Shown: positions 11,920 to 24,115, counted from the first letter of the stretch. The stretch: 64,000 bases of DNA from Symsagittifera roscoffensis (GCF_963678635.1 NW_026971273.1:1-64000), one strand, 5' to 3'. The notes: generated from the letters alone by a model not told the origin. Made by a program: numbers and translations.

Positions 11920-12669
11920 AACATACACTAGTGAATCGACAAATTTCAAAACGCGTTTGCCAACAACTTCCCTGGCCCCAGTGAAATCGAACCTAACGTG
12001 TTTGATTTAGTGGAGTCATCAATCCGGAAGGATCCAAATAGCATTGTTTTTGGCAAATTTTTTCAACTGGATCATTTTACATTGAATTTTTTTGAATTCA
12101 ACTAGAAAAGTAGAGGCCTTTTGAGCTCGGATCAACAATTGTTAGGTCAATAAGAAAAGAATTGCGAAAAAGTTAGGCGCAATTATATGTTTGAAAATTT
12201 TTTGAGTTCTTGTCAAAGACGTTTCAGCTTATAGTTTCGGAAAAACTGCACCGATTTAATTCATCTTGGTATCATTAGAACAGCACTTAAGTAGATTTAC
12301 TCAAAAATTAATTGTTTCTTAAAAAAATTTATTCGATTGTTTAAGCAAAACTATGGATTTTTGTAGGGAGACCGTTCCCTTTTTTAAATTTGATTTTCGA
12401 AGGACCTTATACTCATACCAAACGGTAGCAACAATTAATTGAGGCTATTACAATACCGCCTTGTTAAGGAACCTAGAAAACGACAGTCGAGTCAAGAAAG
12501 GCTAATCATAAGACCCCTCACAGTTAAGGAAAATTAATAAGTAAGCATTTTAGTTTCAATCCGGAGGGGTCTAGGAACAAAACAAACCCTTCCTAATTAG
12601 TTTTTTTTGTATAATAGGCTCTTGAACCGTATATGGAAATGTCTCCGGTATTGTTTTTACCGACTCGGA
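11920..12669 (+). repeat. Leader block B, copy 3
   Basis: This is the copy carried by the second super-duplication. It is almost identical to 6801-7560 and is offset by about 5.11-5.12 kb. It differs by a roughly 10-base deletion in an A/T-rich run near 12325. It is non-coding. Confidence 0.8.
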
Positions 12670-15600
12670 TGAGTCCTGTTTTTGCTAATCCGAGGGGTCA
12701 TATTTTGCCAATCCTGAGGGTCTCAATTCGGAGGTGTCCTGTTTTTGTCAATCAGGACGGATCCGAATTAGGAGGGGCCTCAATTCCGAGGGGTCCACTC
12801 TTTGCCAATCCGGAAGGTTCAATTGTTGCCAATCCGGAAGGGTCATTTTTTGCCAATCTGGTGGAGTCCCATCTCGGAAGGGTTCTGTTTTTACAATCCG
12901 GAAGGATCCTTTTTTTGCCAATCCGGAAGAGTCCTACTTTCGTCAATCTGGAGGGGCCCATAATTCGGAGTGGTCCTTTTTTTATCAATTGGGAGGGGTC
13001 CTAGAAAAATATAAAATTTTTAACAAACACAATCGTAGGGATGCTAACACGTACGTAGACGAAAATAAGTTAAAAAAATAAAAGCATGAAGATATTAGGA
13101 AATAAGCAGAGACTGCACTGGTAATTTGATTTATTATAAAAATTGAAAAGACCACAGTGAAATAAAAACAGGCTTAAAACCGAAGATTCGCGACTCTAGG
13201 TCTAACTGAATTCGACATTGATTTATTTGGATGCAAAATCCAAATCACTTTTTGGAAGAGTGGTCGCCTTGAGAGTTTTAGCAGGCCTATTTCGGGCAAT
13301 CCGAAGGCAGATATGTAACACAGACCTCAGTGGCTGCAATATTCGCCCAGTTGGGAAAAACACTGCCTTCAAGTTTTGTCTGTTTAGTGCGACACTAAAC
13401 AGGGAAAACTCTTTCTTTAGAACAACCCGGGGGGGTCTCAATTTGGAGGTGTCCTGTTTTTGTCAATCAGGACGGTTCCGAATTAGGAGGGGCCTCAATT
13501 CGGAGGGGTCCACTCTTTGCCAATCCGGAAGGTTCAAATATTGCCAATCCGGAAGGGTCATTTTTTGCCAATCTGGCGGAGTCCCATCTGGGAAGGGTTC
13601 TGTTTTTACAATCCGGAAGGATCCTTTTTTTGCCAATCCGGAAGAGTCCTACTTTCGTCAATCTGGAGGGGCCCATAATTCGGAGTGGTCCTTTTTTGTC
13701 AATTGGGAGGGGTCCTAGAAAAATATTTAATCTTTAACGAACACAATCGTAGGGATCCTAACACGTACGTAGACGAAAATAAGTTACAAAAATAAAAGCA
13801 TGAAGATATTAGGAAATATGCAGAGACTGCACTGGTAATTTGATTTATAATAAAAACTGAAAAGACCACAGTGAAATAAAAACAGGCTTAAAACCGAAGA
13901 TTCGTGACTCTAGGTCTAACTGAATTTGACATTGATTTATTTGGATGCAAAATCCAAATCACTTTTTGGAAGAGTGGTCGCCTTGAGAGTTTTAGCAGGC
14001 CTGTTTCGGGCAATCCGAAGGCAGATATGTAACACAGACCTCAGTGGCTGCAATATTCGCCCGGTTGGGAAAAACACTGCCTTCAAGTTTCGTCTGTTTA
14101 GTGCGACACTAAACAGGGAAAGCTCTTTCTTTAGAACAACCCGGGGGGGTCTCAATTCGGAGGTGTCCTGTTTTTGTCAATCAGGACGGATCCGAATTAG
14201 GAGGGGCCTCAATTCGGAGGGGTCCACTCTTTGCCAATCCGGAAGGTTCAAATGTTGCCAATCCGGAAGGGTCATTTTTTGCCAATCTGGTGGAGTCCCA
14301 TCTCGGAAGGGTTCTGTTTTTACAATCCGGAAGGATCCTTTTTTGCCATTCCGGAAGAATCCTACTTTCGTCAATCTGGAGGGGCCCATAATTCGGAGTG
14401 GTCCTTTTTTGTCAATTGGGAGGGGTCCTAGAAAAATATATAATTTTTAACGAACACAATCGTAGGGATCCTAACACGTACGTAGACGAAAATAAGTTAC
14501 AAAAATAAAAGCATGAAGATATTAGGAAATAGGCAGAGACTGCACTGGTAATTTAAATTATAATAAAAACTGAAAAGACCACAGTGAAATAAAAACAGGC
14601 TTAAAACCGAAGATTCGCGACTCTAGGTCTAACTGAATTCGACATTGATTTATTTGGATGCAAAATCTCTTTGGAAGAGTGGTCGCCTTGAGAGTTTTAG
14701 CAGGCCTACTTCGGGCAATCCGAAGGCAGATATGTAACACAGACCTCAGTGGCTACAATATTCGCCCAGTTGGGAAAAACACTGCCTTCAAATTTTGTCT
14801 GTTTAGTGCGACACTAAACAGGGAAAGCTATTTCTTTAGAACAACCCGGGGGGTCTCAATTCGGAGGGGTCCTGTTTTGTCAATCCGGACGGGTCCGAAA
14901 TCGGAGGGGTCCTGTTTTGCCAATCTGGTGGAGTCCCATCTCGGACGGGTTCTGTTTTTACAATCCAGAAGGATCCTTTTTTTGCCAATCCGGAAGAGTC
15001 CTACTTTCTTCAATCTGGAGGGGCCCATAATTCGGACTGGTCCTTTTTTGTCAATTGGGAGGGGTCCTAGAAAAATATTTAATCTTTAACGAACACAATC
15101 GTAGGGATCCTAACACGTACGTAGACAAAAATAAGTTACAAAAATAAAAGCATGAAGATATTAGGAAATAAGCAGAGACTGCACTGGTAATTTGATTTAT
15201 AATAAAAACTGAAAAGACCACAGTGAAATAAAAACAGGCTTAAAACCGAAGATTCGCGACTCTAGGTCTAACTGAATTTGATATTGATTTATTTGGATGC
15301 AAAATCCAAATCACTTTTTGGAAGAGTGGTCGCCTTGAGAGTTTTAGCAGGCCTATTTCGGGCAATCCGAAGGCAGATATGTAACACAGACCTCAGTGGC
15401 TGCAATATTCGCCCAGTTGGGAAAAACACTGCCTTCAAGTTTCGTCTGTTTAGTGCGACACTAAACAGGGAAAGCTCTTTCTTTAGAACAACCCGGGGGG
15501 GTCTCAATTCGGAGGTGTCCTGTTTTTGTTAATCAGGACGGATCCGAATTAGGAGGGGCCTCAATTCGGAGGGGTCCACTCTTTGCCAATCCGGAAGGTT

Positions 15601-17230
15601 CAAATGTTGCCAATCCGGAAGGGTCATTTTTTGCCAATCTGGTGGAGTCCCATCTCGGACGGGTTCTGTTTTTACAATCCAGAAGGATCCTTTTTTTGCC
15701 AATCCGGAAGAGTCCTACTTTCTTCAATCTGGAGGGGCCCATAATTCGGACTGGTCCTTTTTTGTCAATTGGGAGGGGTCCTAGAAAAATATTTAATCTT
15801 TAACGAACACAATCGTAGGGATCCTAACACGTACGTAGACAAAAATAAGTTACAAAAATAAAAGCATGAAGATATTAGGAAATAAGCAGAGACTGCACTG
15901 GTAATTTGATTTATAATAAAAACTGAAAAGACCACAGTGAAATAAAAACAGGCTTAAAACCGAAGATTCGCGACTCTAGGTCTAACTGAATTTGATATTG
16001 ATTTATTTGGATGCAAAATCCAAATCACTTTTTGGAAGAGTGGTCGCCTTGAGAGTTTTAGCAGGCCTATTTCGGGCAATCCGAAGGCAGATATGTAACA
16101 CAGACCTCAGTGGCTGCAATATTCGCCCAGTTGGGAAAAACACTGCCTTCAAGTTTCGTCTGTTTAGTGCGACACTAAACAGGGAAAGCTCTTTCTTTAG
16201 AACAACCCGGGGGGGTCTCAATTCGGAGGTGTCCTGTTTTTGTTAATCAGGACGGATCCGAATTAGGAGGGGCCTCAATTCGGAGGGGTCCACTCTTTGC
16301 CAATCCGGAAGGTTCAAATGTTGCCAATCCGGAAGGGTCATTTTTTGCCAATCTGGTGGAGTCCCATCTCGGAAGCGTTCTGTTTTTACAATCCGGAAGG
16401 ATCCTTTTTTTGCCAATCCGGAAGAATCATACTTTCGTCAATCTGGAGGGGCCCATAATTCGGAGTGGTCCTTTTTTGTCAACAGGGAGGGGTCCTAGAA
16501 AAATATATAATTTTTAACGAACACAATCGTAGGGATCCTAACACGTACGTAGACGAAAATAAGTTACAAAAATAAAAGCATGAAGATATTAGGAAATAGG
16601 CAGAGACTGCACTGGTAATTTAATTTATAATAAAAACTGAAAAGACCACAGTGAAATAAAAACAGGCTTAAAACCGAAGATTCGCGACTCTAGGTCTAAC
16701 TGAATTCGACATTGATTTATTTGGATGCAAAATCTCTTTGGAAGAGTGGTCGCCTTGAGAGTTTTAGCAGGCCTATTTCGGGCAATCCGAAGGCAGATAT
16801 GTAACAATGACCTCAGTGGCTACAATATTCGCCCAGTTGGGAAAAACACTGCCTTCAAGTTTTGTCTGTTTAGTGCGACACTAAACAGGGAAAGCTCTTT
16901 CTTTAGAACAACCCGGAGGGTCTCAATTCGGAGGGGTCCTGTTTTGTCAATCCGGACGGGTCCGAAATCGGAGGGGTCCTGTTTTGCCAATCTAGAGGAG
17001 TCCAAATTCGGAAAGGTTCTGTTTTTTGCAATCCGGAATGATCATTTTTTGCCAATCCGGAAGAGTCCTTTTTTCGTCAATCCGGAGGGGCCCTAATTCG
17101 GAGGGGTCCTTTTTTGTCAATTGGGGGGGGGGGGTTCCTAGAAAAATATATATTTTTTAACGAACACAACCGTAGGGATCCTAACACGTACGTAGACGAA
17201 AATAAGTTACAAAAATAATAGCATAAAGAT
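12670..17230. repeat. 714-bp higher-order tandem array, block 2
   Basis: The anchor positions are 13211, 13925, 14638, 15277, 15991 and 16705, spacings of 714, 713, 639, 714 and 714. The 639-bp step lost minisatellite steps. The segment from about 14928 to 15641 and the next 714 bases look identical base for base, including private variants (CTCGGACGGG, CAATCCAGAAGG, TTCTTCAATC, GTAGACAAAAATAAG). That is a very recent duplication. A run of eleven or more G at about 17125 marks the end of the block. Confidence 0.95.
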
Positions 17231-17235
17231 ATTAG

Positions 17236-17905
17236 GAAGGGTCCAAATAGCATTGTTTTTGGCAAATTTTTTCAACTGGAAAGTTTTTTGTCGGGTTTTT
17301 TGCAATCAATTAAAAAAGTAGAGGCCCTCTGAGCTCGGATCAACAAAGTATAGGTCAATAAGAGAAGAATTGCGAAAAAATTAGGCGCAACCTAGTAGTT
17401 TGAAAATTTTTTGAGTTCGTATCAAAAACGTTTTATCTTATAATTTTGGAAAAACTGCACCGATTTAGTTTATCTTGGTATCATTAGAACAGAAATTAAG
17501 TAGACCTACTCAAAAATTAATTGTTTCTTAAAAAAACTTGAGAAAACTTTTTAGTTTGTCTTAAGCAAAAATATCGATTTCTGTAAGAAGACCCTTCCCG
17601 TTTTTTAAATTTGTTTTTCGAAGGACCCTATACTCAAACCAAACGGTAGCAACAGTTAATTGAGGCTATTTTACGTTTTTCTCGACAATACAGCATGGTT
17701 AAGGAACCTAGAAAACGACAGTCGAGTCAAAAAAAGGTTGATCATAAGACCCCTCACAGTTAAGGAAAATTAATAAATAAGCAGTTTAGTTTCAATCCGG
17801 AGGGGTCTAGGACCAAAACAAACCCTTCCTACTTAGTTTTTTTATATATAATAGGCTCCTAAACCGTATACGGAAGTGTCTCCGGTTTTATTTTTACCGA
17901 CTCGG
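17236..17905 (+). repeat. Leader block B, copy 4 (5' truncated)
   Basis: The block enters abruptly at GAAGGGTCCAAATAGCATTG, so its first ~110 bases are missing. It then follows the block through AAGACCCCTCACAGTTAAGG to the ACTCGGATGAG end. It is the last block before the real gag start of E2 and is intermediate in divergence. The abrupt entry marks a recombination junction with the preceding repeat array. Confidence 0.7.
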
Positions 17906-19440
17906 ATGAGTACTGTTTTTGCCAATTCGAGGAGTCATGTTTTGCCAATCCGGAGGGGTCTCAATTCGGAGGTGTCCTGTTTTTGTCAATCAGGACGGAT
18001 CCGAATTAGGAGAGGCCTCAATTCGGAGGGGTCCACTCTTTGCAAATCCGGAAGGGTCAAATTTTGCCAATCTGGAAGGGTCATATTTTGCCAATCTGGA
18101 GGAGCCCTAATTCGGAAGGGTTCTGTTTTTTGCAATCCGGAAGGATCCTTTTTTGCCAATCCGGAGAGTCATTTTTTCGTCAATCCGGAGGGGCCCTTTT
18201 TCGGAGGGTTCCTTTTTTGTCAATTGGGAAGGGGTCCTAGAAAAATATATTTTTTAACGAACACAATCGCAGGGATCCTAACACGTACGTAGACGAAAGT
18301 AAGTTACAAAAAGAATAGCAAGAAGATATTAGGAAATAAGCAGAGACTGCACTGGTAATTTGATTTAAAATAAAAATTGAAAAGACCACAGTGAAATAAA
18401 AACAGGCTTGAAACCGAAGATTCGCGACTCTAGGTCTAACTGAATTCGACATTGATTTATATGGATGCAAAATCCAAATCACTTTTTGGAAGAGTGGTTG
18501 CCTTGAGAGTTTTAGCAGGCCTAGTTCGGGCAATCCGAAGGCAGATATGTAACACAGACCTCAGTGGCTGCAATATTCGCCCAGTTGGGAAAAATATTGC
18601 CTTCAAGTTTTGTCTGTTTAGTGCGACACTAAACAGCGAAAGCTCTTTCTTTAGAACAACCCGGAGGGGTCTCAATTCGGAGGGGTCCTGTTTTGTCAAT
18701 CCGGACGGGTCCGAAATCGGAGGAATCCTGTTTTGCCAATCCGGAAGGGTCAGTTTTTTTCCATTCCGGATGGGTCTCAATTCGGAGGGGTCCACTCGTT
18801 GCCAATCTGGAAGGGTCAAATTTTTCCAATTTGGAAGGGTCATATTTTGCCAATGCGGAGGAGTCCCAATTCGGAAGGGTTCTGTTGTTTTTTGCAATCC
18901 GTTAGGATCCTTTTTTTTGCCAATCCGGAACAGTCCTACTCTTGTCAATCCGGAGGGTTTCCAATTCGAAGGGGTCCTTTTTTTGTCAATTGGGAGGGGT
19001 CCTAGAAAAGTATTTTTTTAAACGAACACAATCGTAGGGATCCTAACACGTACGTAGACGAAAGTAAGTTACAAAAAGAATAGCATAATGATATTAGGAA
19101 ATAAGCAGAGACTGCACTGGTAATTTGCTTTTTAATAGAAACTGAAAAAATAACAGTGAAACATAACAGGTTTAAAACCGGATATTCGCTACTCTAGGTC
19201 TAATTGAATTCGATATTGATTTATTTGGATGCAAAATCCAAATCACGTTTTGGAAGAGTGGTTGCCTTGAGATTTTTAGTAGGCCTAGTTCGGACAATCC
19301 GAAGGCAGATATGTAACACAGACCTCAGTGGCTGCAATATTCGCCCAGTTGGGAAAAATATTACCTTCAAGTTTTGTCGGTTTAGTGCGGCTTAAAAAGG
19401 GAAAGCTCTTTCTTCAGAACTAAGTTGGGCTAGTAAATTG
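17906..19440. repeat. 714-type repeat units, block 3, adjoining gag
   Basis: Two more diverged units have anchors at 18445 and 19209, a 764-base spacing. The last unit lacks the minisatellite half and runs into AT-rich sequence that leads to the E2 gag start. E3 has one diverged unit core in the same place relative to gag (46925-47050). This last unit is therefore probably the ancestral leader element from which the arrays grew. Confidence 0.85.
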
Positions 19441-19773
19441 CAACAGACCAAGTGCAATACACGTACCTTTTTTTGAAATATACTTTTTCTTTCTCTCTTT
19501 TTGGTTTTAAATTTTCAATAATTGGGTAGTGACTGCACTATTTTCTAAAAACAGTGATATCATCAGTCTGTGCTAGCTTTAGATCCAATAATCAATAATA
19601 AATTGCTGTCAATAAATTGTATACACGATGTACTGTGATAACCTAAAAGTTTTCGTGGTCAGTTGTTAGGTGGAACCTTTTGGACTTTATCGTGTTGCTT
19701 ACTATCAAATATCAAACAAAAAAAACGGTTGCAAGCGAATCGAGTGTGTAGCAGTAAGAAGCGATAAACTAAG

Positions 19774-20019
19774 ATGAGTCTAAACAAGTCGAGAATACCT
19801 AAACAAAATGATAGCTCCAGGAAATTTGTACCAAAGAGACAAAGAAAAACAATGGTTGACCCTTTTGTGGAAAGCACCGAATTGACTCGGAACAAGAAAG
19901 GGAAAAAAATATTCAGGCGGAATGGTTGGAGCACGGAGTCAAACGGCCTCGGAAGAGAAAGGGGCAATGCTGGAAGTATAGATCCACCAAAACTCCTTTC
20001 TGAACTAAAACCGGCTTGA
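19774..20019 (+). pseudogene. E2 gag, N-terminal segment
   Basis: The frame is 81 codons and very basic (KSRIPKQ, FVPKRQRK, RNKKGKKIFRR), ending SIDPPKLLSELKPA. The start is supported because the same N-terminus recurs in two trapped copies at 6496 and 11616, and E3 has a similar short basic start (MTTKIPRLSKRNKRK at 47564). The role is probably the matrix-like or nucleic-acid-binding N-terminus of gag. A TGA ends it early and gag resumes at 20210 in another frame. Confidence 0.65.
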
Positions 20020-20209
20020 CGAGTGAATCTACTCGCGTAGAACAAGGCCACAATTTCGCTACTTCCACCGGGACTCTAGAATGAGAGGAGATGTCAGAAA
20101 CGTCCGACATTTCGTCTGAAAACGCAGCAGCAGCAGGATCACCTTCTGATAAAAACCACGATGCATGTGGTGACAGAGAAAGTGGTAACGTCATCCTCGT
20201 TTTTGGAAC

Positions 20210-20737
20210 GTGCCAAGAACACTTTGGGAAGTTTCTTTCCATGTGATATGGGAACGGGAAACAGGGGATGAAGTAGACATGCAAGAAGAGGAGGAGGACA
20301 GCGAAGAAACCGATTACTTGGAGTCTCAACTAAGCCCGAACAGTTCGACACAAGAAATAGAAGCATCCACAAACATGGAGACTGGCTATTTGAAACGGTT
20401 TGGTGCAGTCAAAAACATAAACAAGACTATTTATGGATTACAACAGTCAAGAGAGTTCTTGACCATGGCCAACATGGAAGTGCAATTAGGAACGGATAGG
20501 AACACAGGGTCAGGAATCCAACCAGCGGAACCAGATGTAGATTATGAAGAAACATTGAGACAGAGCGGTAAAACTCGAGTCTCGACCATCTCTAAACTGC
20601 TTGGAACCAATAGGGTGACGCCACCACTATTGAAACCATTGGTAGACAACAGGGCATCAATGGAAGAGGCCTCGACCAAGAATGTGGACATCATGGCTGA
20701 GCAGAGTGAACAGCTGTCAATAAGAACAGTAAACTAG
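20210..20737 (+). pseudogene. E2 gag, acidic and linker region
   Basis: This 175-codon open stretch has a strongly acidic N-terminal part (DEVDMQEEEEDSEETDYLES) and a hydrophilic linker. The C-terminal third resembles E3 residues around 48300-48480 in spacing and composition (KLLGTNRVTPPLLKPLVDN). No enzyme motif is present. By position it joins the basic N-terminus of gag to the capsid region. The opening Met is not a convincing true start; this is an internal part of a broken gag. Confidence 0.5.
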
Positions 20738-20874
20738 AGAGAACAGTTTATGCTGAGAGAGAAAGCCTGCGGGAAGAAATTAAACACAACAGACAAGAAG
20801 TCGGCAGAAGCAAATTACGCTTAAAAGAAAGGACGGATGAATAGCTGGCCAAGAACTAGGCCAAGAGCAGACTC

Positions 20875-21132
20875 TTGGGACTCTTGGAACAAGAGACAGT
20901 CATAGACGCGATGATAGAGAGACGCACTCAGGCTATCATGTACAAACTGGATGGTCTCCTAGGAAACAGGAGCAGATCTAGGAATAGAGTAGCAAACTCG
21001 GGAGAGTCTAGCAGGGAGCCGAGAGTGAACTTGAACGAACATCCCAACATAGGTAAGACTCATAGATCCACGAGAGGAAGGGTAACTCTTCCAGCAATGC
21101 CGCCGGGAATAATAGGCCTAGTGGCTCACTGA
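20875..21132 (+). pseudogene. E2 gag, pre-capsid segment
   Basis: The 85-codon frame GLLEQETVIDAMIERRTQAIMYKLDGLLGNRSRSRNR parallels E3 at 48700 (SLVKRLDAKSDLMMRKLDEILNGSNREE), with the same helix followed by an Arg/Ser-rich linker. It is followed by the degraded capsid. Confidence 0.55.
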
Positions 21133-21289
21133 ATACAGCAGACCGACCTCAAACGAACAACCTATGCGAGACGCAAATACGACTAGGAAAAGTGATTCCA
21201 CAAGCTGGAGCCACGCGAAGCAAGAAAGATGTCAACCCAGCGGCTCGGACAGGAGGAAAGTCCAGAGTCTCAATCAGGGGGTAATAACG

Positions 21290-22106
21290 ATCGTGCAACA
21301 TCAATGGCCACAGCGTTTGAACCTCTAAACAGGTCCCTGGAAACTTACATAACGAGTTAACCATCTAGAACCAGTGAACGCAGCGAGAAGTTCAGAAGGG
21401 TATTCAAGACAGCAAGATACCATAAGGATGATTCTGACGGCTGAATAGATACCTGGATAAAGGTCATGAAGCTGAACTTTGAGGAAGAAGACTTGACAGA
21501 AAGACAAGATTGAAGTGGGCTCACCAGCAACCTGGAAGAGACAGCACTGAACTCCGTAATGGTCAAAAAGCAATACCAGCGGGACACATCCGATAAAATA
21601 CTCGAAATCAAGTTGAATTGTTTTGGCTCAAGGGTGCAAGGACACCAATCTTTGATGCGCTTGGAGAAACGAAGGCAACGTGAAGACGAAACCATAGTTC
21701 TTAGATGACTTAGAATTGCTCAGAAGGCGTAGTCATCCGGACAATTCAAACAACTGCAGGATGAACTTGGCAGTAGCTTCAATTTTCAGAAAAGGTGTAA
21801 AGAACGATGGATAGGACAATATTAGCAACGCATTACTCACCTCTTGCGCTTAAACCGGAGGAACTGCGGCTGAAATCCAAGGAGCATATGTTGCTCAAGC
21901 CTCCTATAAAGTCAGGATATTGCAAAAACAATTATTGCAGTTTTAACAATGGACCTCCCAACCAGGGTAACAACTGGTACACACCTAGGGACAACATTGA
22001 CAAGAGATATTCTTGTGCAAACTGCAGTTCGGCAGACCATCATGCATCAGCATTCCCAAAACCTACAAACAGGGCAAAAGGCGATCGGTTTAAGTCTCGG
22101 AGATGA
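21290..22106 (+). pseudogene. E2 gag capsid and first zinc knuckle
   Basis: Nucleotide and residue similarity to the E3 capsid frame is clear: the FEPLNRSLETYIT word at about 21315 matches FEPLNRSLKTFIT in E3, but many stops follow. The last frame (21807-22106) holds LALKPEELRLKSKEHMLLKPP and the knuckle CANCSSADHHASAF. That is a C-x2-C-x4-H-x4-C finger whose last Cys is Phe. In E3 the same finger has lost its first Cys instead. The knuckle would bind element RNA in a working copy. Confidence 0.7.
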
Positions 22107-22299
22107 AGATACCTCAGAAATTGATCACGAAGGTTTCATGAGACGATTAATTGCAAAATTTAGTCACATGTGCTTTTTTTGCAAATTGCATCGTCATTTT
22201 AGATCAGAAAACCACAGTGTTGCGATGCTGTGGCAGACATCAAGTACCCAAGGATTGAAGAAGCTTTATCAAGTTTCAAAAACAGCAAGACACGCCTGA
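22107..22299 (+). pseudogene. E2 gag second zinc knuckle region
   Basis: The frame contains CFFCKLHRHFRSEN, corresponding to the E3 motif CFFCN*EGHFKSDC. The final Cys of C-x2-C-x4-H-x4-C has become Asn. The segment then reads on to a stop at 22299. Gypsy gag proteins often carry one or two such knuckles just before the protease. Confidence 0.6.
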
Positions 22300-22539
22300 T
22301 GAGCGAGGCGGAAGCCCGGAGAAAAGAGAAAATCCGCAAGAGCTGGCTACGAAGAAAACGCTAGCCGTGCTAGAAGAAACGAGTGAGCCAGAACCTAGAA
22401 ACGCAGCCAACATCTTTAAGATCGACTATAAAGCAGCGACAAGAGATAGCCTTTGACGCATCTCAAGTAGATGAAAGGAATGCACAAAGTAGTTTGAGAA
22501 TGAAGTAAAATGTGAACTCCGGACGTACATTCGGGATGG

Positions 22540-23546
22540 TGCCACAAGGAAGCAAGATACAGCCAATAATATCAGTGACTGGACATCAGGTAATCAGGAA
22601 CCTAAGTGAACCTTCGGAAATCACCTCAATGCATTTGGACATATATGCGGATTATCAGAGATAAGCAGAGCCACGCACTGAATCGGGAGCTCTGCGATTT
22701 GTTAACAACGATTGGCACTCGAATGAGGAAACCTCACGGGCGTTACGTGGAAGTCTACGAACCATATCAAGTGATATTAAACATGGACGAGTTTAGAAAT
22801 TATTCCAAGACCTACGTCACAACAGACAGTGACCAAATAGGACATATATATTTGGGTCAGGAAGAACTAAAGGTCCTTAGAACGGGTCATAACGCCATGA
22901 TGGAACACGATGCGGTACACATTGAAAACGAAGCGGATGTGACTGCAAATCGGCTAAGCACCGATGGAAAAAAGATGAGAGTAACAGGACTTCTAGATAC
23001 ATGAGCAGTAGTCAGTGTAATGCCGATAAAGACTTGAGAAAGAATGGGCTTCACCGGGGAGTACCTAATAGCAACAAACTTAAGATTGGCAGTCACCAAG
23101 CGCGGATCGATCTACGTAGATGGGAGAACTCCAATAGCAGTTACCCGCATGGGAGGATGGAATCTCTGGATGAGTTTCCTTGTAGTGGAGAACCTAGACA
23201 ATTTGGATCAATTCACTTTGGGACGCAACTTCGTCAGGAATTCCGACGTGATGATCAACTTGATAATGGACAGATAAGGAATAGGAATCCAGACAGGAAC
23301 TATGTTAAGAGCCCAGTAAACAGAATATTAATAAATAATGAGAAAAAGGTAACACATTTATTAGATAGAAAGGTAAAATTACAGCTCGGGCAGGCAGCAG
23401 TAGTAATTTTTAGGATGAGAATACTAAACTTATTGAGTGATAGTAAGCAGCTTTGCTTGGCACCCAACCCAAACAGTCAACGTTCAGTGGTCTTAAGCCA
23501 GAGCTTTCCGTCACACGAAACGGGTTGTGTACGAGCGTATTTTTGA
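22540..23546 (+). pseudogene. E2 retropepsin region
   Basis: Two overlapping frames cover a region collinear with E3 50413-51477. The first (22606-23004) ends at GLLDT followed by TGA and AVV, where E3 has GLLDTGAVVS. The Gly of the catalytic DTGA loop is therefore a stop, and the enzyme cannot be made. The second frame (from 23044) has WNLWMSFLVVENLD and FTLGRNFVRN, matching the C-terminal strands of retropepsins. The family role is gag-pol polyprotein cleavage as a dimer, with one Asp from each subunit. Confidence 0.8.
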
Positions 23547-23598
23547 GTACAATGGACACAACGGTTTCAATCCAGCGTGAAATGAAACTTGGCTACGC

Positions 23599-24115
23599 TT
23601 GCAAATGAGGACAGACTATGGAGAAACACCAAACCTGAAGAAACATCAAATAAAAGACTGTCTAACACATGCAAGTAAAGGTTTAATTGTAAAAAGGAAC
23701 AATGAATTGAAATCTCTAGATAAAATATTTTCAATGAGATCCGAAACAGACGAAGATTTGTCGACGAATGAATTCAAATCTTAAAAAAAAAATACTCTCA
23801 ATGAGATCCGAATTAGATGACGACATGTCGAATTTTTCGAAACACCCCTCGTCATGTGAATTAGAGTCTGACAAACCAGTTTTGCCAGAGATAGAGCACT
23901 TGAGAGGTGAGATAGTTGAGAGAAAGTCACTTTGAGTCACTAAGAGCAAATTTAAGTCGGAACGCGGACGTTTTTTCATAATATAAGGCGGATATTGTTG
24001 TTGTAATTTCGTCGAGCACGAAGTCGAACTAGAAAAAAGCGCCGTTCCCCACAGTGAGAGCGTAAGGTTCAGGACACCTCATAAATCGGAAGCGTGCCGA
24101 GCGGAAATAGAAATA
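23599..24115 (+). pseudogene. E2 protease-RT linker with 66-bp duplication
   Basis: The linker between protease and RT reads out in broken pieces. A segment near 23704-23769 (GAATTGAAATC...TTTTCAATGAGATCCGAA) is repeated from 23770 with point changes and an A-run, a period of 66 bases or 22 codons. E3 has a single copy at about 51491. The end reads FVEHEVELEKSAVP and TPHKSEACRAEIE, the RT entry motif shared with E3. Confidence 0.6.

Larger units (their letters stand above)
10647..17110. repeat. Super-duplication, copy 2 (expanded)
   Basis: This is the second copy of the header, gag start, block B and 714-bp array. It holds six 714-bp-type units where copy 1 has four. The final unit (from 16705) matches the final unit of copy 1 (from 10234) in its diagnostic variants (GGCTACAATATTC, CTAGAGGAGTCC, GAAAGGTTCTG). 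The third unit (from 14638) mixes variants of units three and four of copy 1. This is the pattern expected from unequal crossing-over. Confidence 0.8.

Noticed and set aside
5667-12000. Minus-strand ORFs (such as 6441-6782 and 10803-11057) with hydrophobic stretches
   Set aside because: They are antisense shadows of the leader repeats and trapped gag starts; similarity between copies is explained by DNA duplication.
7561-17230. CRISPR-like repeat array
   Set aside because: Units are hundreds of bases long with nested minisatellites, no uniform short repeat-spacer pattern, and the genome is eukaryotic.
7524-19005. Many overlapping 60-190-codon ORFs on both strands with CQSGR, RRGLNSEGS or LPDW-type repeats
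   Set aside because: They are translations of the ~30-bp minisatellite and 714-bp units, open in several frames at once, with no start, codon or domain support.
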